Positions 48,203 through 56,719 are shown, numbered from the stretch's first letter. The stretch is 64,000 nucleotides of DNA from Dechloromonas sp. A34 (GCF_026261605.1 NZ_CP102486.1:1736001-1800000), one strand, 5' to 3'. A program made the numbers and translations. Notes: generated by a model from the sequence alone, not told the origin.

Positions 48203-48301
48203 AGCATCCGGGAAAATGTTGATGTGCATCATGGGCCAATCTGCGATCGGTGCTCAAGATGACGCCGGAAGCCAGCCCTCCCGGCGGCGTTCCAGATCGA
48301 C

Positions 48302-49033
48302 ATGATGACCCTCAAAGCAGTATTCGCGGCGGCCGTGGCCGCCGTCTTTTTGTCCCCGGTGCAGGCGGTCGAACCGGCTGCCAGCCGCTACGAGACCCTG
48401 GCACTACTGGCGGAGGCCGAACGGGGCGCGGCCATCGGGGCAACGATCGAGGTCGATATCGATCTGGCGGCCAGTTCAGGCTACAGCGTGGCGCTGGTCG
48501 GCGAGCGGGCCGAGGTCCGCTACCGGATGGCCTTCAACCAGATTGCCGAAGGCTGGAGCTGGAGGCCGGAGGCCGATCCGGCGCGCGAAGATTATTACCG
48601 CTTCAAGTTCCTGCCCTTGCAGTCGGTGGCCGTCGAGCGCGGCGAGTATGCGCACGAGGACAAGATCGGCAGCGTGCAACAGATGAAGATCAGTTGGCGC
48701 TACGACTACTTCCTGGCCTTCGCCAATCTCTACGATTTCTATCCCCGCGGCGTCGATGACGAGGCCGGTTTCAGCGCCGATCTGCCGGCTACCGTCGCCG
48801 ACCACCTCGGCCTGCGGGCGCGAGCCCACCTGATCGAGCCGGTGATCAGCGAGAGCACGACGTTCTGGAAGGCGACCTACGGCAAGCCGATCGACTTCAC
48901 GCTGAAGAAACGTTATCTGGTCGGCGTTCTGGACGAGATCGATTTCGTGGACCTGGAGAGCGGCGCTATCCTCTGCCGCATCAGGCCGGGTGCCGGGCAT
49001 TGCTCGGCAGGCGGGGCGAGCGGTCAGCGATAG
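48302..49033 (+). CDS. Exported hypothetical protein
   Basis: A 243-residue product I do not recognise. It starts with a signal peptide (about residues 1-23, ending PVQAV), followed by an acidic mixed alpha/beta domain with many aromatic residues (for example ISWRYDYFLAFANLYDFYP). Only two cysteines are present, both in the last 20 residues. The gene lies 99 bp after yhhJ, and its 3' end overlaps the convergent uspA by 10 bp. A periplasmic location is inferred; whether it belongs to the export system is not clear. Confidence 0.65.
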   Translation: MMTLKAVFAAAVAAVFLSPVQAVEPAASRYETLALLAEAERGAAIGATIEVDIDLAASSGYSVALVGERAEVRYRMAFNQIAEGWSWRPEADPAREDYYRFKFLPLQSVAVERGEYAHEDKIGSVQQMKISWRYDYFLAFANLYDFYPRGVDDEAGFSADLPATVADHLGLRARAHLIEPVISESTTFWKATYGKPIDFTLKKRYLVGVLDEIDFVDLESGAILCRIRPGAGHCSAGGASGQR

Positions 49034-49467
49034 ACCAGCACCGGCACCTTGGAGTGGGTCAGCACCTTGTTGGTTTCGCTGCCGAGCAGGAAGCCGCTGA
49101 TGCCGCGCCGGCCGTGCGAGGCCATGAAGATCAGGTCGGCCCCGGACTTTTCGGCGGCTTCGATGATCGCCTCGTAGGGGATGTCGCTGGTCGCAGAGGT
49201 CGTGTTGCATTCGACACCGGCTGCGGCGCACAGGGCCTGGACCTCGCCGAGGTATTGGGCGGCCTGCTGGTCAGCCAGTTCGGCGAATTTTTCCGGGGTG
49301 GTCGGGTCGATCAGCGCGCCCTCGCCGAAATAGGCGATCGGATATTCGGGTTTGGCGAAGAAGACGGTAACGCGGGCGCCGGTTTCCTTGGCAAAGGAGA
49401 CTGCTCGTTGGGCTGTGGCCTGCGAAAGTTCGGAACCGTCGGTCGGGACGAGAATATGCTTGAACAT
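49024..49467 (-). CDS. uspA: Universal stress protein (UspA family)
   Basis: A 147-residue single-domain USP. The N-terminal ILVPTDGSELS and the C-terminal nucleotide motif ASHGRRGISGFLLGSETNKV (Gx2Gx9GS/T) indicate an ATP-binding member. It is expressed alone, divergent from the beta-CASP gene, with a GGAGG site before the ATG. Its 3' end overlaps the hypothetical gene on the other strand by 10 bp. Confidence 0.93.
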   Translation of the reverse strand: MFKHILVPTDGSELSQATAQRAVSFAKETGARVTVFFAKPEYPIAYFGEGALIDPTTPEKFAELADQQAAQYLGEVQALCAAAGVECNTTSATSDIPYEAIIEAAEKSGADLIFMASHGRRGISGFLLGSETNKVLTHSKVPVLVYR

Positions 49468-49550
49468 GGTCTACCTCCTGAAACTGTCTGCTGGCGTTGC
49501 ATTCCGCCGTCTTGAGGATCATGCTACGCCAAGTCAGGAGGATTTCAAAC

Positions 49551-50963
49551 ATGCGTCTGGGTTTTCTCGGAGCGGCCGGCGAGGTGACCGGTTCCTGTAC
49601 TTTGGTGGAATCGGGCGACACCCGTTTTCTCGTCGATTGCGGCATGTTCCAGGGCGGTCCGGAGGCACGGGCAAAGAACCTGCGGGCCCTGAATTTCGGT
49701 TTCGACGTGCGGCAGATCGATTTTGTGCTGCTTACCCATGCCCATATCGACCATTCCGGCCTCTTGCCGCGCCTGTCCATGCTCGGCTACAAGGGACCGA
49801 TCTATGCCACGCCAGCGACCATCGACCTGCTCGAAGTACTGCTGCCGGACAGCGCCCATATCCAGGAGAAGGAGGCCGAATGGCAATTGCGCCACCGGCA
49901 TCGGCGCGGCAAGGACGAGCGCGGGATTCCGGCGCCGCTTTATACCGTGGCTCAGGCCCTGGCGAGCCTCCAGTTGCTGCGTCCGGTTTCCTTTGGCGTC
50001 AGCCTGGCGCCGGCCGACAACGTCAAGGTGCAGTTCCACGACGCCGGCCATATTCTCGGCTCGGCGTGGCTGGAAATCGCCGTCAGCGGGGAAGGCAGGC
50101 CGCGCAAGCTGGTCTTTTCCGGCGATCTCGGCATGCCCGACCGGCCGGTGTTGCGCAATCCGGAAAAGCCACCGGCCGAGGCCGATGTCCTGGTTGTCGA
50201 ATCGACTTATGGCGACCGCACGCATCGCTCGTTGCAGGAAACCGAGGACGAGATCGTCGATGCCTTCGAGCGGACGCGTGCCGCCGGTGGCAACCTGATC
50301 ATCCCCGCCTTCGCGGTCGGCCGGACTCAGGAAATCATCTACCTGCTGGCCGATCTGGTCCGCCGCAAGCGCCTGTTTCCGCTCAAGGTCTATGTCGATT
50401 CGCCGATGGCCAATGCGGCAACGCGCATCACGCTGGCCCATCCCGAGCTGCTCGATGCCGAAACGCGTGAGCTGATCGCCTGGCAACAGAAACATCCGGA
50501 CAAGATGAAGCTCGAATTTGTCGCCGATGTCGAACGTTCCAAGGCGCTCAACGAGATCCGCAGTGGTGCCGTGATCATCTCGGCCAGTGGCATGTGCGAA
50601 GCCGGACGGATCAAGTATCACCTGCGCGAGAACCTGCCGCGCAGCGAGTGCAGCGTGCTGATCGCCGGTTTCCAGGCGGCCGGTACGCTCGGTCGACGCC
50701 TGGTGGACGGGGCGCGGCTGGTCAATATCTTCAGCCAGCCAGTGCCAGTCCGGGCACGCATTTACACGGTCGGTGGTCTTTCGGCGCATGCCGACCAGGC
50801 CGCCTTGCTTGACTGGCTGGGTGGATTTCACTCGGCACCCGGGACTTGCTTTGTCGTGCATGGCGAAGCCGGGGCATCGGCCAACTTCACGCAGGCGATC
50901 AACGAGCGCTTTGGCTGGCCAGATGTGCGTTTGCCGACCCCCGGCGAGTCCTTCGCGCGGTAA
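49551..50963 (+). CDS. Metallo-beta-lactamase/beta-CASP RNA-processing-like exonuclease
   Basis: This 470-residue protein combines a metallo-beta-lactamase fold (LTHAHIDHSGLLPRL, later HDAGHILGSAW and FSGDLG) with a beta-CASP domain and the C-terminal RNA-specificity segment (ISASGMCEAGRIKYHL and GGLSAHADQAALLDWL). Relatives act on RNA as exo- or endonucleases (YSH1/CPSF-73 type). Zinc-ligand histidines and aspartates all appear present. The ATG at 49551 is supported by an AGGAGG site; upstream in-frame codons are leader. phaC follows 35 bp downstream. Confidence 0.9.
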   Translation: MRLGFLGAAGEVTGSCTLVESGDTRFLVDCGMFQGGPEARAKNLRALNFGFDVRQIDFVLLTHAHIDHSGLLPRLSMLGYKGPIYATPATIDLLEVLLPDSAHIQEKEAEWQLRHRHRRGKDERGIPAPLYTVAQALASLQLLRPVSFGVSLAPADNVKVQFHDAGHILGSAWLEIAVSGEGRPRKLVFSGDLGMPDRPVLRNPEKPPAEADVLVVESTYGDRTHRSLQETEDEIVDAFERTRAAGGNLIIPAFAVGRTQEIIYLLADLVRRKRLFPLKVYVDSPMANAATRITLAHPELLDAETRELIAWQQKHPDKMKLEFVADVERSKALNEIRSGAVIISASGMCEAGRIKYHLRENLPRSECSVLIAGFQAAGTLGRRLVDGARLVNIFSQPVPVRARIYTVGGLSAHADQAALLDWLGGFHSAPGTCFVVHGEAGASANFTQAINERFGWPDVRLPTPGESFAR

Positions 50964-50998
50964 GATGACAGCAGAAACTTAGCTACGAGGTAATCCAG

Positions 50999-52747
50999 AT
51001 GTCCGGTAATCCGTCAGCAAAAAGCAGTGGCCTCGATATGCGAACGCAGAGTCCGCTCGAGACCCTCGGCAATTCACTGGGTAAGGCGATCGACCCGTAT
51101 GGTGTGACGTCTTCCCTTCTCAATGCACAAATGGCCTGGATACTGCACCCGCAGGAATTGTCGCGGGCGATCCATGCCCTCTCCGGCGATCTGTTCGAGT
51201 TGCAGTCGCATGTAATGCGGCGGGCGGTAGGCATTCCCTCGTCCGACGTCATCGCGCCCAATGCCGACGATGCGCGTTTCGCCGACCCGATCTGGACCGA
51301 TTCGGCGAGCTGGGACATCATCAAGGAGTGGTATCTGGCCTTCACCCACCGGCTCGAAGATATGCTTTTCGAGACCCCGGGGCTGTCGGACAAGGAACGC
51401 CGGCGCTCCGCCTTCTGGCTGCGCAATTGGCTGAACATGGTGGCGCCGACCAATTTCTTCTGGCTCAACCCGGCCGCCATGCAGCGCTTTGTCGATACCA
51501 AGGGCGAGAGCCTGAAGCAGGGCTGGGAAAACTTCCAGCGCGACGTCGAAGCCAAGAACATCCTGATGGTCGAGCCCGATGCCTTCGTCGTCGGCAAGGA
51601 TCTGGCGACGACGCCGGGCAAGGTAGTGTTCCGCAATCGCCTGCTCGAAGTGATCCACTACGCCCCGACCACCGAGCAGGTGCGGGCGATGCCGATCGTC
51701 ATCACCACGCCGTGGATCAACAAGTTCTACATCCTCGACCTGACGGCCCGCAAGAGCCTGGTCAAGTATCTGACCGACCAGGGGTTTTCGGTGTTCATCA
51801 CGAGCTGGAAGAACCCGGGCGAGGATCTGGCCGAGGTCAGGCTCGACGACTACCTGCTCGAAGGCGTCAGCGAGGCGGTGCGTGTCGCCTGCGAATTCTG
51901 CAAGGTGCCCAAGGTCCATCTGGTTGGCTACTGCATCGGTGGCACGCTGGTCAGTACCTACATGGCCTGGGCCACCAAGCGCTTCGGGGCCGACCAGATG
52001 CCGGTGGCGCACTGGACGCTGTTTACGACGCTGACCGACTTCGCGCATCCAGGCGATATCGACGTCTTCATCGACGAGGCCTGCATCGGGGCACTCGAAG
52101 AGTCGATGGCCAAGAAGGGCTATCTCGACGGCAGCGAAATGGCCTCGTCCTTCCGCCTGCTGCGCTCGAACAGCCTGATCTGGAATTACTGGGTCAGCAG
52201 CTATTTGCTCGGCGAGCCGTTGCCGGCCTTCGATGTCCTGTTCTGGAACATGGATTCGACGCGCATGCCGCAGGCCATGCATTCCTACTACCTGCGCGAG
52301 ATGTACCTGCACAACAACCTGATCAAGCGCGACAAGCTGACCATTGCCGGCGAATCGATCGACCTCGACCTGATTACCCAGCCGCTCTACGTGGTGACCG
52401 CCGAAGACGACCACATCGCGCCGTGGAAGCAGTGCTACCGTATCCGCAAGCAGATCAACGTCAATGCGCCGGTGCGCTTTGTGCTGTCCACGTCCGGCCA
52501 CATCCTCGGCATCGTCAATCCGCCGGCCAAGCCGCCCAAGCGGGCCTACTGGATCGCCGAACCCGAGCGCAATGAACATTGGGAGCACTGGTTCGATCGT
52601 GCCGAGAAAAAGCCCGGGACCTGGTGGGAGGACTGGACGCTGTGGCTCGGTGATCGTACCGGCGACCTGGTCGAAGCCTATCCGGCCAGCAATCGCAAGT
52701 TCCCGGCGCTGTGCGATGCGCCCGGCACCTATGTCCTCGAAAAGTAG
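50999..52747 (+). CDS. phaC: Class I poly(3-hydroxyalkanoate) synthase
   Basis: PhaC polymerises (R)-3-hydroxyacyl-CoA into storage polyester. The 582-residue length fits class I enzymes. The catalytic triad is readable: Cys in the lipase-like box GYCIGGT (about residue 310), Asp in TAEDDHIAPW and His in SGHILGIVNPP. The N-terminal domain is conserved (WLNMVAPTNFFWLNP). No phasin, phaA or phaB gene adjoins it. The hydratase-Pta fusion at 34 kb could connect fatty-acid intermediates to it. Confidence 0.93.
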   Translation: MSGNPSAKSSGLDMRTQSPLETLGNSLGKAIDPYGVTSSLLNAQMAWILHPQELSRAIHALSGDLFELQSHVMRRAVGIPSSDVIAPNADDARFADPIWTDSASWDIIKEWYLAFTHRLEDMLFETPGLSDKERRRSAFWLRNWLNMVAPTNFFWLNPAAMQRFVDTKGESLKQGWENFQRDVEAKNILMVEPDAFVVGKDLATTPGKVVFRNRLLEVIHYAPTTEQVRAMPIVITTPWINKFYILDLTARKSLVKYLTDQGFSVFITSWKNPGEDLAEVRLDDYLLEGVSEAVRVACEFCKVPKVHLVGYCIGGTLVSTYMAWATKRFGADQMPVAHWTLFTTLTDFAHPGDIDVFIDEACIGALEESMAKKGYLDGSEMASSFRLLRSNSLIWNYWVSSYLLGEPLPAFDVLFWNMDSTRMPQAMHSYYLREMYLHNNLIKRDKLTIAGESIDLDLITQPLYVVTAEDDHIAPWKQCYRIRKQINVNAPVRFVLSTSGHILGIVNPPAKPPKRAYWIAEPERNEHWEHWFDRAEKKPGTWWEDWTLWLGDRTGDLVEAYPASNRKFPALCDAPGTYVLEK

Positions 52748-52780
52748 GCCGCAGCGCGTGAACCGAAGCAAAGCCGGACG

Positions 52781-53407
52781 ATGAGCGCCAGCCTGTTCCC
52801 CCTGGCGACCGGCCGGCCGCCGGCGGGGGTCGATCTGCTGCGTATCGTGCGCATCAACGAGCAGATCAAGCGCGTTGTCGGCGTTTCCTTCAAGATCAAC
52901 ATCATGGCTCTCAACGCCATTTTTCTCGCCAAGCGGGCCGGTACCGCGGCGCGGGGATTTGGCGTGCTCTCCAACGAACTGCGGGTGTTTTCGCAAGACC
53001 TGCGGACCTGCATGGAATCGCTGACCCGCCTGATCCATGCCTGCGTCAACGAGGTTTCCGTGGTACTGCAGAATAATCGGCAGATGCGCCTGCTCGGCAA
53101 GGCGGCCGAACTGGCACCGCGGCAACCGGCCCTGATCGCCGTGCGCCAGCGTCGTAGCCGGGCCGATGAGGAACATGCGCAGCAGCTCGGCCGTTTGCGC
53201 CGGCAACTCAAGCGCGCGCTGGAAGATGCCTTCCAGATGGTTGAGCTGGGCGGTGTCCTGGCCAAGTCGGCCAAGATCGAGGCGGCTTACGGGCAGAGCC
53301 ATGCCGCTGCGCTGTCTCAGGTTTCCGGCGAGTTCGACGAGGTCGTCGAGGAAATCCGCGCGGCGCTCGAATCACTGCGCCGTTCGCCATTTTTTGCCGG
53401 TAGCTGA
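52781..53407 (+). CDS. Soluble chemoreceptor-tip-like protein
   Basis: A 208-residue helical protein without a signal peptide or membrane helix. Residues 33-75 resemble the signalling hairpin of methyl-accepting chemotaxis proteins. The segment INIMALNAIFLAKRAGTAAR then GFGVLSNELRVF aligns with the canonical [17 protein letters not shown]...[12 protein letters not shown], but several tip residues are replaced. The rest is predicted coiled coil, without a HAMP or sensor domain. It lies 19 bp before an ODP-type di-iron protein gene, so it may be the cytoplasmic output partner of that sensor. CheA/CheW binding is not certain because of the changed tip. Confidence 0.7.
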   Translation: MSASLFPLATGRPPAGVDLLRIVRINEQIKRVVGVSFKINIMALNAIFLAKRAGTAARGFGVLSNELRVFSQDLRTCMESLTRLIHACVNEVSVVLQNNRQMRLLGKAAELAPRQPALIAVRQRRSRADEEHAQQLGRLRRQLKRALEDAFQMVELGGVLAKSAKIEAAYGQSHAAALSQVSGEFDEVVEEIRAALESLRRSPFFAGS

Positions 53408-53425
53408 TACTCAAAGAAAGAATTC

Positions 53426-54169
53426 GTGAAGACTACCAAGACCATTTTTCAGGACGGCGGCCACAAATGGGTTGCCATCGTCCGCGACCCGGAAAAACCG
53501 AACTACCTGATCGATACCAACGAGTATCTGGTGGCCTATGGCGACCAGGGCTTGCTGCTCGATCCCGGCGGTGCAGAAATCTTTCCGGCGGTATTTTCGG
53601 CCCTCTCGGCCGAGTTCGATCCCTCGGCATTGGCCGGCATCTTCGCCTCGCACCAGGATCCGGACACGGTTTCGTCACTGGCGTTGTGGCTGGAATTCAA
53701 TCCGGCCATGCGCTGCTACGTCAGTTGGCTGTGGAGTGGCTTCATACCGCACTTCGGTGGTACCGCTGAGACCCTGGTCGCCATTCCCGACGAGGGTATG
53801 GACATCGCGCTGGCCGGCCTGATCCTGAAAGCCGTGCCCGCCCACTACCTGCATTCCTCGGGTAACTTCCACCTCTATGACAAGGTCGCCAAAATCCTGT
53901 TCTCCGGCGATGTCGGGGCGGCGCTGCTGCCACCCGGCCAGGATGGCCTGTTCGTCGAGAATTTCGATGCCCATATCCGCCACGCCGAAGCCTTCCACAA
54001 GCGTTGGATGGGTTCCAACGAGGCCAAGCGCCGCTGGTGCGAGCGCGTCGCACATCTCGATATCGACATGCTTTGCCCGCAGCATGGGGCGATCTACCGC
54101 GGGGCCGACGTCCAGCGTTTCATCAACTGGTTTGACGAAATCCAGGTCGGCGGTGTGGTCAACGCCTGA
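53426..54169 (+). CDS. ODP-type di-iron oxygen-binding metallo-beta-lactamase-fold protein
   Basis: This 247-residue protein resembles the ODP family, the flavodiiron-protein core without its flavodoxin domain, known in Treponema denticola as an oxygen sensor for chemotaxis. Metal ligands are readable: HQDPD (about residue 76; the usual glutamate is aspartate and the following histidine is threonine, as in ODPs), a His in HYLHSSGNFH, Asp in FSGDVG and His in CPQHGAIYRG. It starts with GTG behind AGAAAG, 19 bp after the chemoreceptor-tip-like gene. An O2-reducing enzyme role is possible but no flavin domain is present. Confidence 0.82.
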   Translation: MKTTKTIFQDGGHKWVAIVRDPEKPNYLIDTNEYLVAYGDQGLLLDPGGAEIFPAVFSALSAEFDPSALAGIFASHQDPDTVSSLALWLEFNPAMRCYVSWLWSGFIPHFGGTAETLVAIPDEGMDIALAGLILKAVPAHYLHSSGNFHLYDKVAKILFSGDVGAALLPPGQDGLFVENFDAHIRHAEAFHKRWMGSNEAKRRWCERVAHLDIDMLCPQHGAIYRGADVQRFINWFDEIQVGGVVNA

Positions 54170-54180
54170 TTTGTCGAGAA

Positions 54181-54194
54181 TTGATTGGGGTCAA
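54181..54194 (+). promoter_or_regulatory. FNR/DNR-like box
   Basis: TTGATTGGGGTCAA matches the FNR/DNR consensus TTGAT-N4-ATCAA at 9 of 10 fixed positions. It is centred about 62 bp before the hemerythrin start codon, a distance compatible with an activator at about -41. This points to induction under low oxygen or nitric oxide. Confidence 0.6.
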
Positions 54195-54249
54195 GGTTCG
54201 GCCGCTCGGGTGCCCCGAGAATTGCCCCATCCCCAGCAGCGAGTGAGCC

Positions 54250-54696
54250 ATGACCACCATCCGCAGTTTCATGACCAACGACCATCGCCATTGCGATGAT
54301 CTCTTTGCCGAAGCCGAGCAGGCCATGGCCAAAAACAATCTGGAGGCTGCCCGTGCCGCCTTCGGCCACTTCCGGACAGCCGTGCTGGCCCACTTCGACT
54401 GCGAGGAGAAGACGCTGTTTCCGACCTTCGAAGCGAAGACCGGCATGAGCATGGGGCCGACCCAGGTCATGCGCCTCGAGCACGAACAGATGCGCGCCCT
54501 GCTCGACGATGCCGCCGAAGCCCTGAACGCCGGCAGCGCCGACGACTATCTCGGGCAGGCCGATACCCTGCTGATCATGATGCAGCAGCACAACATGAAA
54601 GAAGAAAACATCCTCTACCCGATGTGCGACCAGCATCTGGCGGCCGAACTGCCGGACGTGCTCGCCCATCTCGAAACGGAACTTGCCGAATCATGA
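54250..54696 (+). CDS. Hemerythrin-like HHE-domain protein
   Basis: A 148-residue four-helix protein with the hemerythrin metal pattern: His in NDHRHCDDL (about residues 11-14), HFDCEEKTLF (His48 and Glu52), LEHEQM (His77) and QQHNMKEENILYP (His112, Glu116/117). It probably binds a non-heme di-iron site for O2 or NO. It is the first gene of a coupled operon with DUF2249, an NnrS-like membrane protein and SirB2. The ATG is 55 bp downstream of the FNR-like box. Confidence 0.9.
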   Translation: MTTIRSFMTNDHRHCDDLFAEAEQAMAKNNLEAARAAFGHFRTAVLAHFDCEEKTLFPTFEAKTGMSMGPTQVMRLEHEQMRALLDDAAEALNAGSADDYLGQADTLLIMMQQHNMKEENILYPMCDQHLAAELPDVLAHLETELAES

Positions 54697-54920
54697 CCCA
54701 CGCCAAAACCCCACACGTCGTCGATGCCCGCTACATGGAGCCGCCCGAGCCCTTCACCCGAACCATGGAAATGCTCGATACCCTCCAGGAAGGCGAAAAA
54801 ATGCTGCTGCTGCTGTTTCGCGAGCCGCATCCACTGTACAAGGTGCTGCGCCAGAACGGACATCACTACGAGACCGAATTGCAGCCCGACGGCACCTTCG
54901 AGATCCTGATCTCGCGCTAA
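54693..54920 (+). CDS. DUF2249-domain protein
   Basis: A 75-residue protein with the DUF2249 pattern VDARYMEPPEPFTRTMEMLD and FREPHPLYKVL. Such proteins are small TusA-like folds commonly found with hemerythrins and nitric-oxide genes; their chemistry is unknown. The ATG overlaps the hemerythrin stop (ATGA), so the two are translationally coupled. Confidence 0.88.
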   Translation: MTHAKTPHVVDARYMEPPEPFTRTMEMLDTLQEGEKMLLLLFREPHPLYKVLRQNGHHYETELQPDGTFEILISR

Positions 54921-54929
54921 CTCCCTCCG

Positions 54930-56228
54930 ATGCAGGCCATGCTGTCCTTCGAGAAGGCCCCGCCGCTGGCGGCACCGCTGCGCTTCTTCCTGACCGCGCC
55001 GCTGTTCATCGTGCTGGCCGGCCTGCTCATTGCCTACGAGGGGCCGGCACTGTTCTCCTCGCGCTGGATGCCCGGCACGCTGGCAGCGACCCATCTATTG
55101 ACCATTGGCTTCATGCTGCAGGTCATGCTCGGGGCGCTGATCCAGATCCTGCCCGTCGTTGCCGGCGCCAATCTGGCGCGGCCGTTGATGCTGGCGGCGG
55201 TGGTCCATCCCGGCCTCAGCCTCGGTGCGCTGTTGCTCGCCGGTGGCTTCTACTTTGCGCAGCCAGTCTTGCTGAGTGCCGCCGCGCTGCTGCTTGGCCT
55301 GAGCGTGGTGTGTTATCTGGCGGCCAGCAGTTGGTCGCTGCTCCGTGTCCCATCGACCAGCCCGACCATCCGCGGCCTCAAGCTCGCCTGGCTGGGACTG
55401 ACCGGTGTTGTCGGCCTCGGCGTCGTGCTCGCGTTGGGCCTTGCCCATGGCTGGTCGCTGCCGCTGGTGGCGCTCACCGACCTTCACGCCGGCTGGGGGC
55501 TGGGTGCCTGGGCCGGCGTCCTGCTCGCCTCGATTTCCTATGTCGTGGTCCCGATGTTCCAGCTGACCTCGGGCTACCCGGCGCGGCCGAGCTGGTGGTT
55601 TCCGGTCGTCATGCTCGGGCTGCTGCTGCTGTGGAGCCTCGCCGTCTTCGCCGACTGGCCGGGGCTGGTCCGCCTCACCCAGGGCCTGGCGGCGGTGGTC
55701 GGCATCGGCTTCGCCGGGCTGACCCTGCGCCTGCAGTCGCAACGGCGACGGGCGCGTTCCGATGCCACCCACCGCTACTGGCAGCTTGGCCTGCTGTCGA
55801 GCATCGTCGCCCTGAGCATGCTGCTGATCGCGGCGCTGTGGCCGGGCGCCGCCGAACTGGAAGGCTGGCCGCTATTCGTCGGCATTCTGCTGATCGCCGG
55901 CGGCTTCATCGCCTTCATTATCGGCATGCTCTACAAGATCGTTCCTTTCCTGGCCTGGATGCATCTCCAGAGCAGTGGGCAGGCCAAGGTGCCGGCCCCG
56001 GCCATGAACAAGATACTCGGCGATCGCGACATGCATCGCCAGATGCTGGCTTACGTCGCCGCCTGCGGGCTGCTGCTGGCGGCCGTGCTGCTGCCCGAGT
56101 GGCTGGCCCGGCCAGCAGGGCTGGCCTTTGCGCTGGCCGGCGGCTGGCTGTGGTGGAACCTGTTCGGTGCCGCCCGGCGCTACCGGCTGCACCTGGACGT
56201 GATCGCCGCCAAACTCGCCACACCATGA
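54930..56228 (+). CDS. Polytopic membrane protein, NnrS-like
   Basis: A 432-residue integral membrane protein with about 12 helices. Conserved membrane histidines occur in THLLTIGFMLQVMLGALIQI and LTDLHAGWGLGAWAG, with another in WMHLQ. This resembles the heme-copper-oxidase-like/NnrS families associated with NO stress, though the match is by pattern only. It sits between DUF2249 and SirB2 genes and overlaps the latter (ATGA). In denitrifying betaproteobacteria this kind of cluster is controlled by DNR/FNR, consistent with the box at 54181. Transport or metal handling are alternatives. Confidence 0.6.
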   Translation: MQAMLSFEKAPPLAAPLRFFLTAPLFIVLAGLLIAYEGPALFSSRWMPGTLAATHLLTIGFMLQVMLGALIQILPVVAGANLARPLMLAAVVHPGLSLGALLLAGGFYFAQPVLLSAAALLLGLSVVCYLAASSWSLLRVPSTSPTIRGLKLAWLGLTGVVGLGVVLALGLAHGWSLPLVALTDLHAGWGLGAWAGVLLASISYVVVPMFQLTSGYPARPSWWFPVVMLGLLLLWSLAVFADWPGLVRLTQGLAAVVGIGFAGLTLRLQSQRRRARSDATHRYWQLGLLSSIVALSMLLIAALWPGAAELEGWPLFVGILLIAGGFIAFIIGMLYKIVPFLAWMHLQSSGQAKVPAPAMNKILGDRDMHRQMLAYVAACGLLLAAVLLPEWLARPAGLAFALAGGWLWWNLFGAARRYRLHLDVIAAKLATP

Positions 56229-56605
56229 GCTACCTGGCGCTGAAACACCTGCACATCACCTGTGTCGTGCTGAGCGGCCTCGGCTTCTGTCTGCGTGGTT
56301 GGTGGATGCTGCGCGAATCGCCGCTGCGCCAGCACCGGCTGGCCCGGGTCGTGCCGCATGTCGTCGATACGCTGCTGCTCGGCAGCGCCTTGAGCATGGC
56401 CTGGCTCAGCGGCCAGTATCCTTTCGTCCAGGGCTGGCTGACCGCCAAGCTCGGTGGGCTGCTCGCCTACATCCTGCTCGGGACCATGGCCCTCAAGCGC
56501 GGCAAGACCCGAGAGTCTCGCGCCGGCTATTTCGTGCTGGCCCTGCTGGCCTACGCCTACATCGTCAGCGTGGCGCTGACCCGGAACCCGCTTCCGTTTG
56601 CCTAG
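56225..56605 (+). CDS. SirB2-family membrane protein
   Basis: A 126-residue protein with four predicted helices and the SirB pattern (LKHLHITCVVLSGLGFCLRG, then RVVPHVVDTLLLGSALSMAW and WLTAKLGGLLAYI). SirB2 proteins are uncharacterised and often found near respiratory or heme genes. Its ATG overlaps the previous stop by 4 bp, and it ends the operon. A longer in-frame stretch reaching back to 54683 is only an artefact of the high GC content. Confidence 0.85.
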   Translation: MSYLALKHLHITCVVLSGLGFCLRGWWMLRESPLRQHRLARVVPHVVDTLLLGSALSMAWLSGQYPFVQGWLTAKLGGLLAYILLGTMALKRGKTRESRAGYFVLALLAYAYIVSVALTRNPLPFA

Positions 56606-56627
56606 CCGCCTCGGCGGCCCGGTGAAT

Positions 56628-56643
56628 TGTCGAATACTCGACA
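56628..56643 (+). promoter_or_regulatory. NifA-type upstream activator site (TGT-N10-ACA)
   Basis: TGTCGAATACTCGACA exactly matches TGT-N10-ACA and extends to a 7-bp inverted repeat (TTGTCGA-ATAC-TCGACAA). It lies 77 bp upstream of the -24 element, a usual distance for NifA on sigma-54 promoters. An AT-rich stretch between them (56679-56702) could bend. Confidence 0.75.
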
Positions 56644-56719
56644 AGATGGTGTTTGGGTGGACTGCGGGAAATTCACCTGATTTCAATTAAAACAATTGGT
56701 TAATGCCGTGTTTTGGCGG

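Noticed and set aside
51074..53302. A 742-codon open frame on the minus strand opposite phaC and the next gene
   Set aside because: Antisense to conserved genes on the other strand, no recognisable domain, no ribosome-binding site. The same applies to long frames at 4581-6242, 12823-14469 and 57291-59471.
54683..56605. A 640-codon frame covering DUF2249 to SirB2
   Set aside because: Only its last 126 codons encode a recognisable protein (SirB2); the rest overlaps well-supported genes in other frames.
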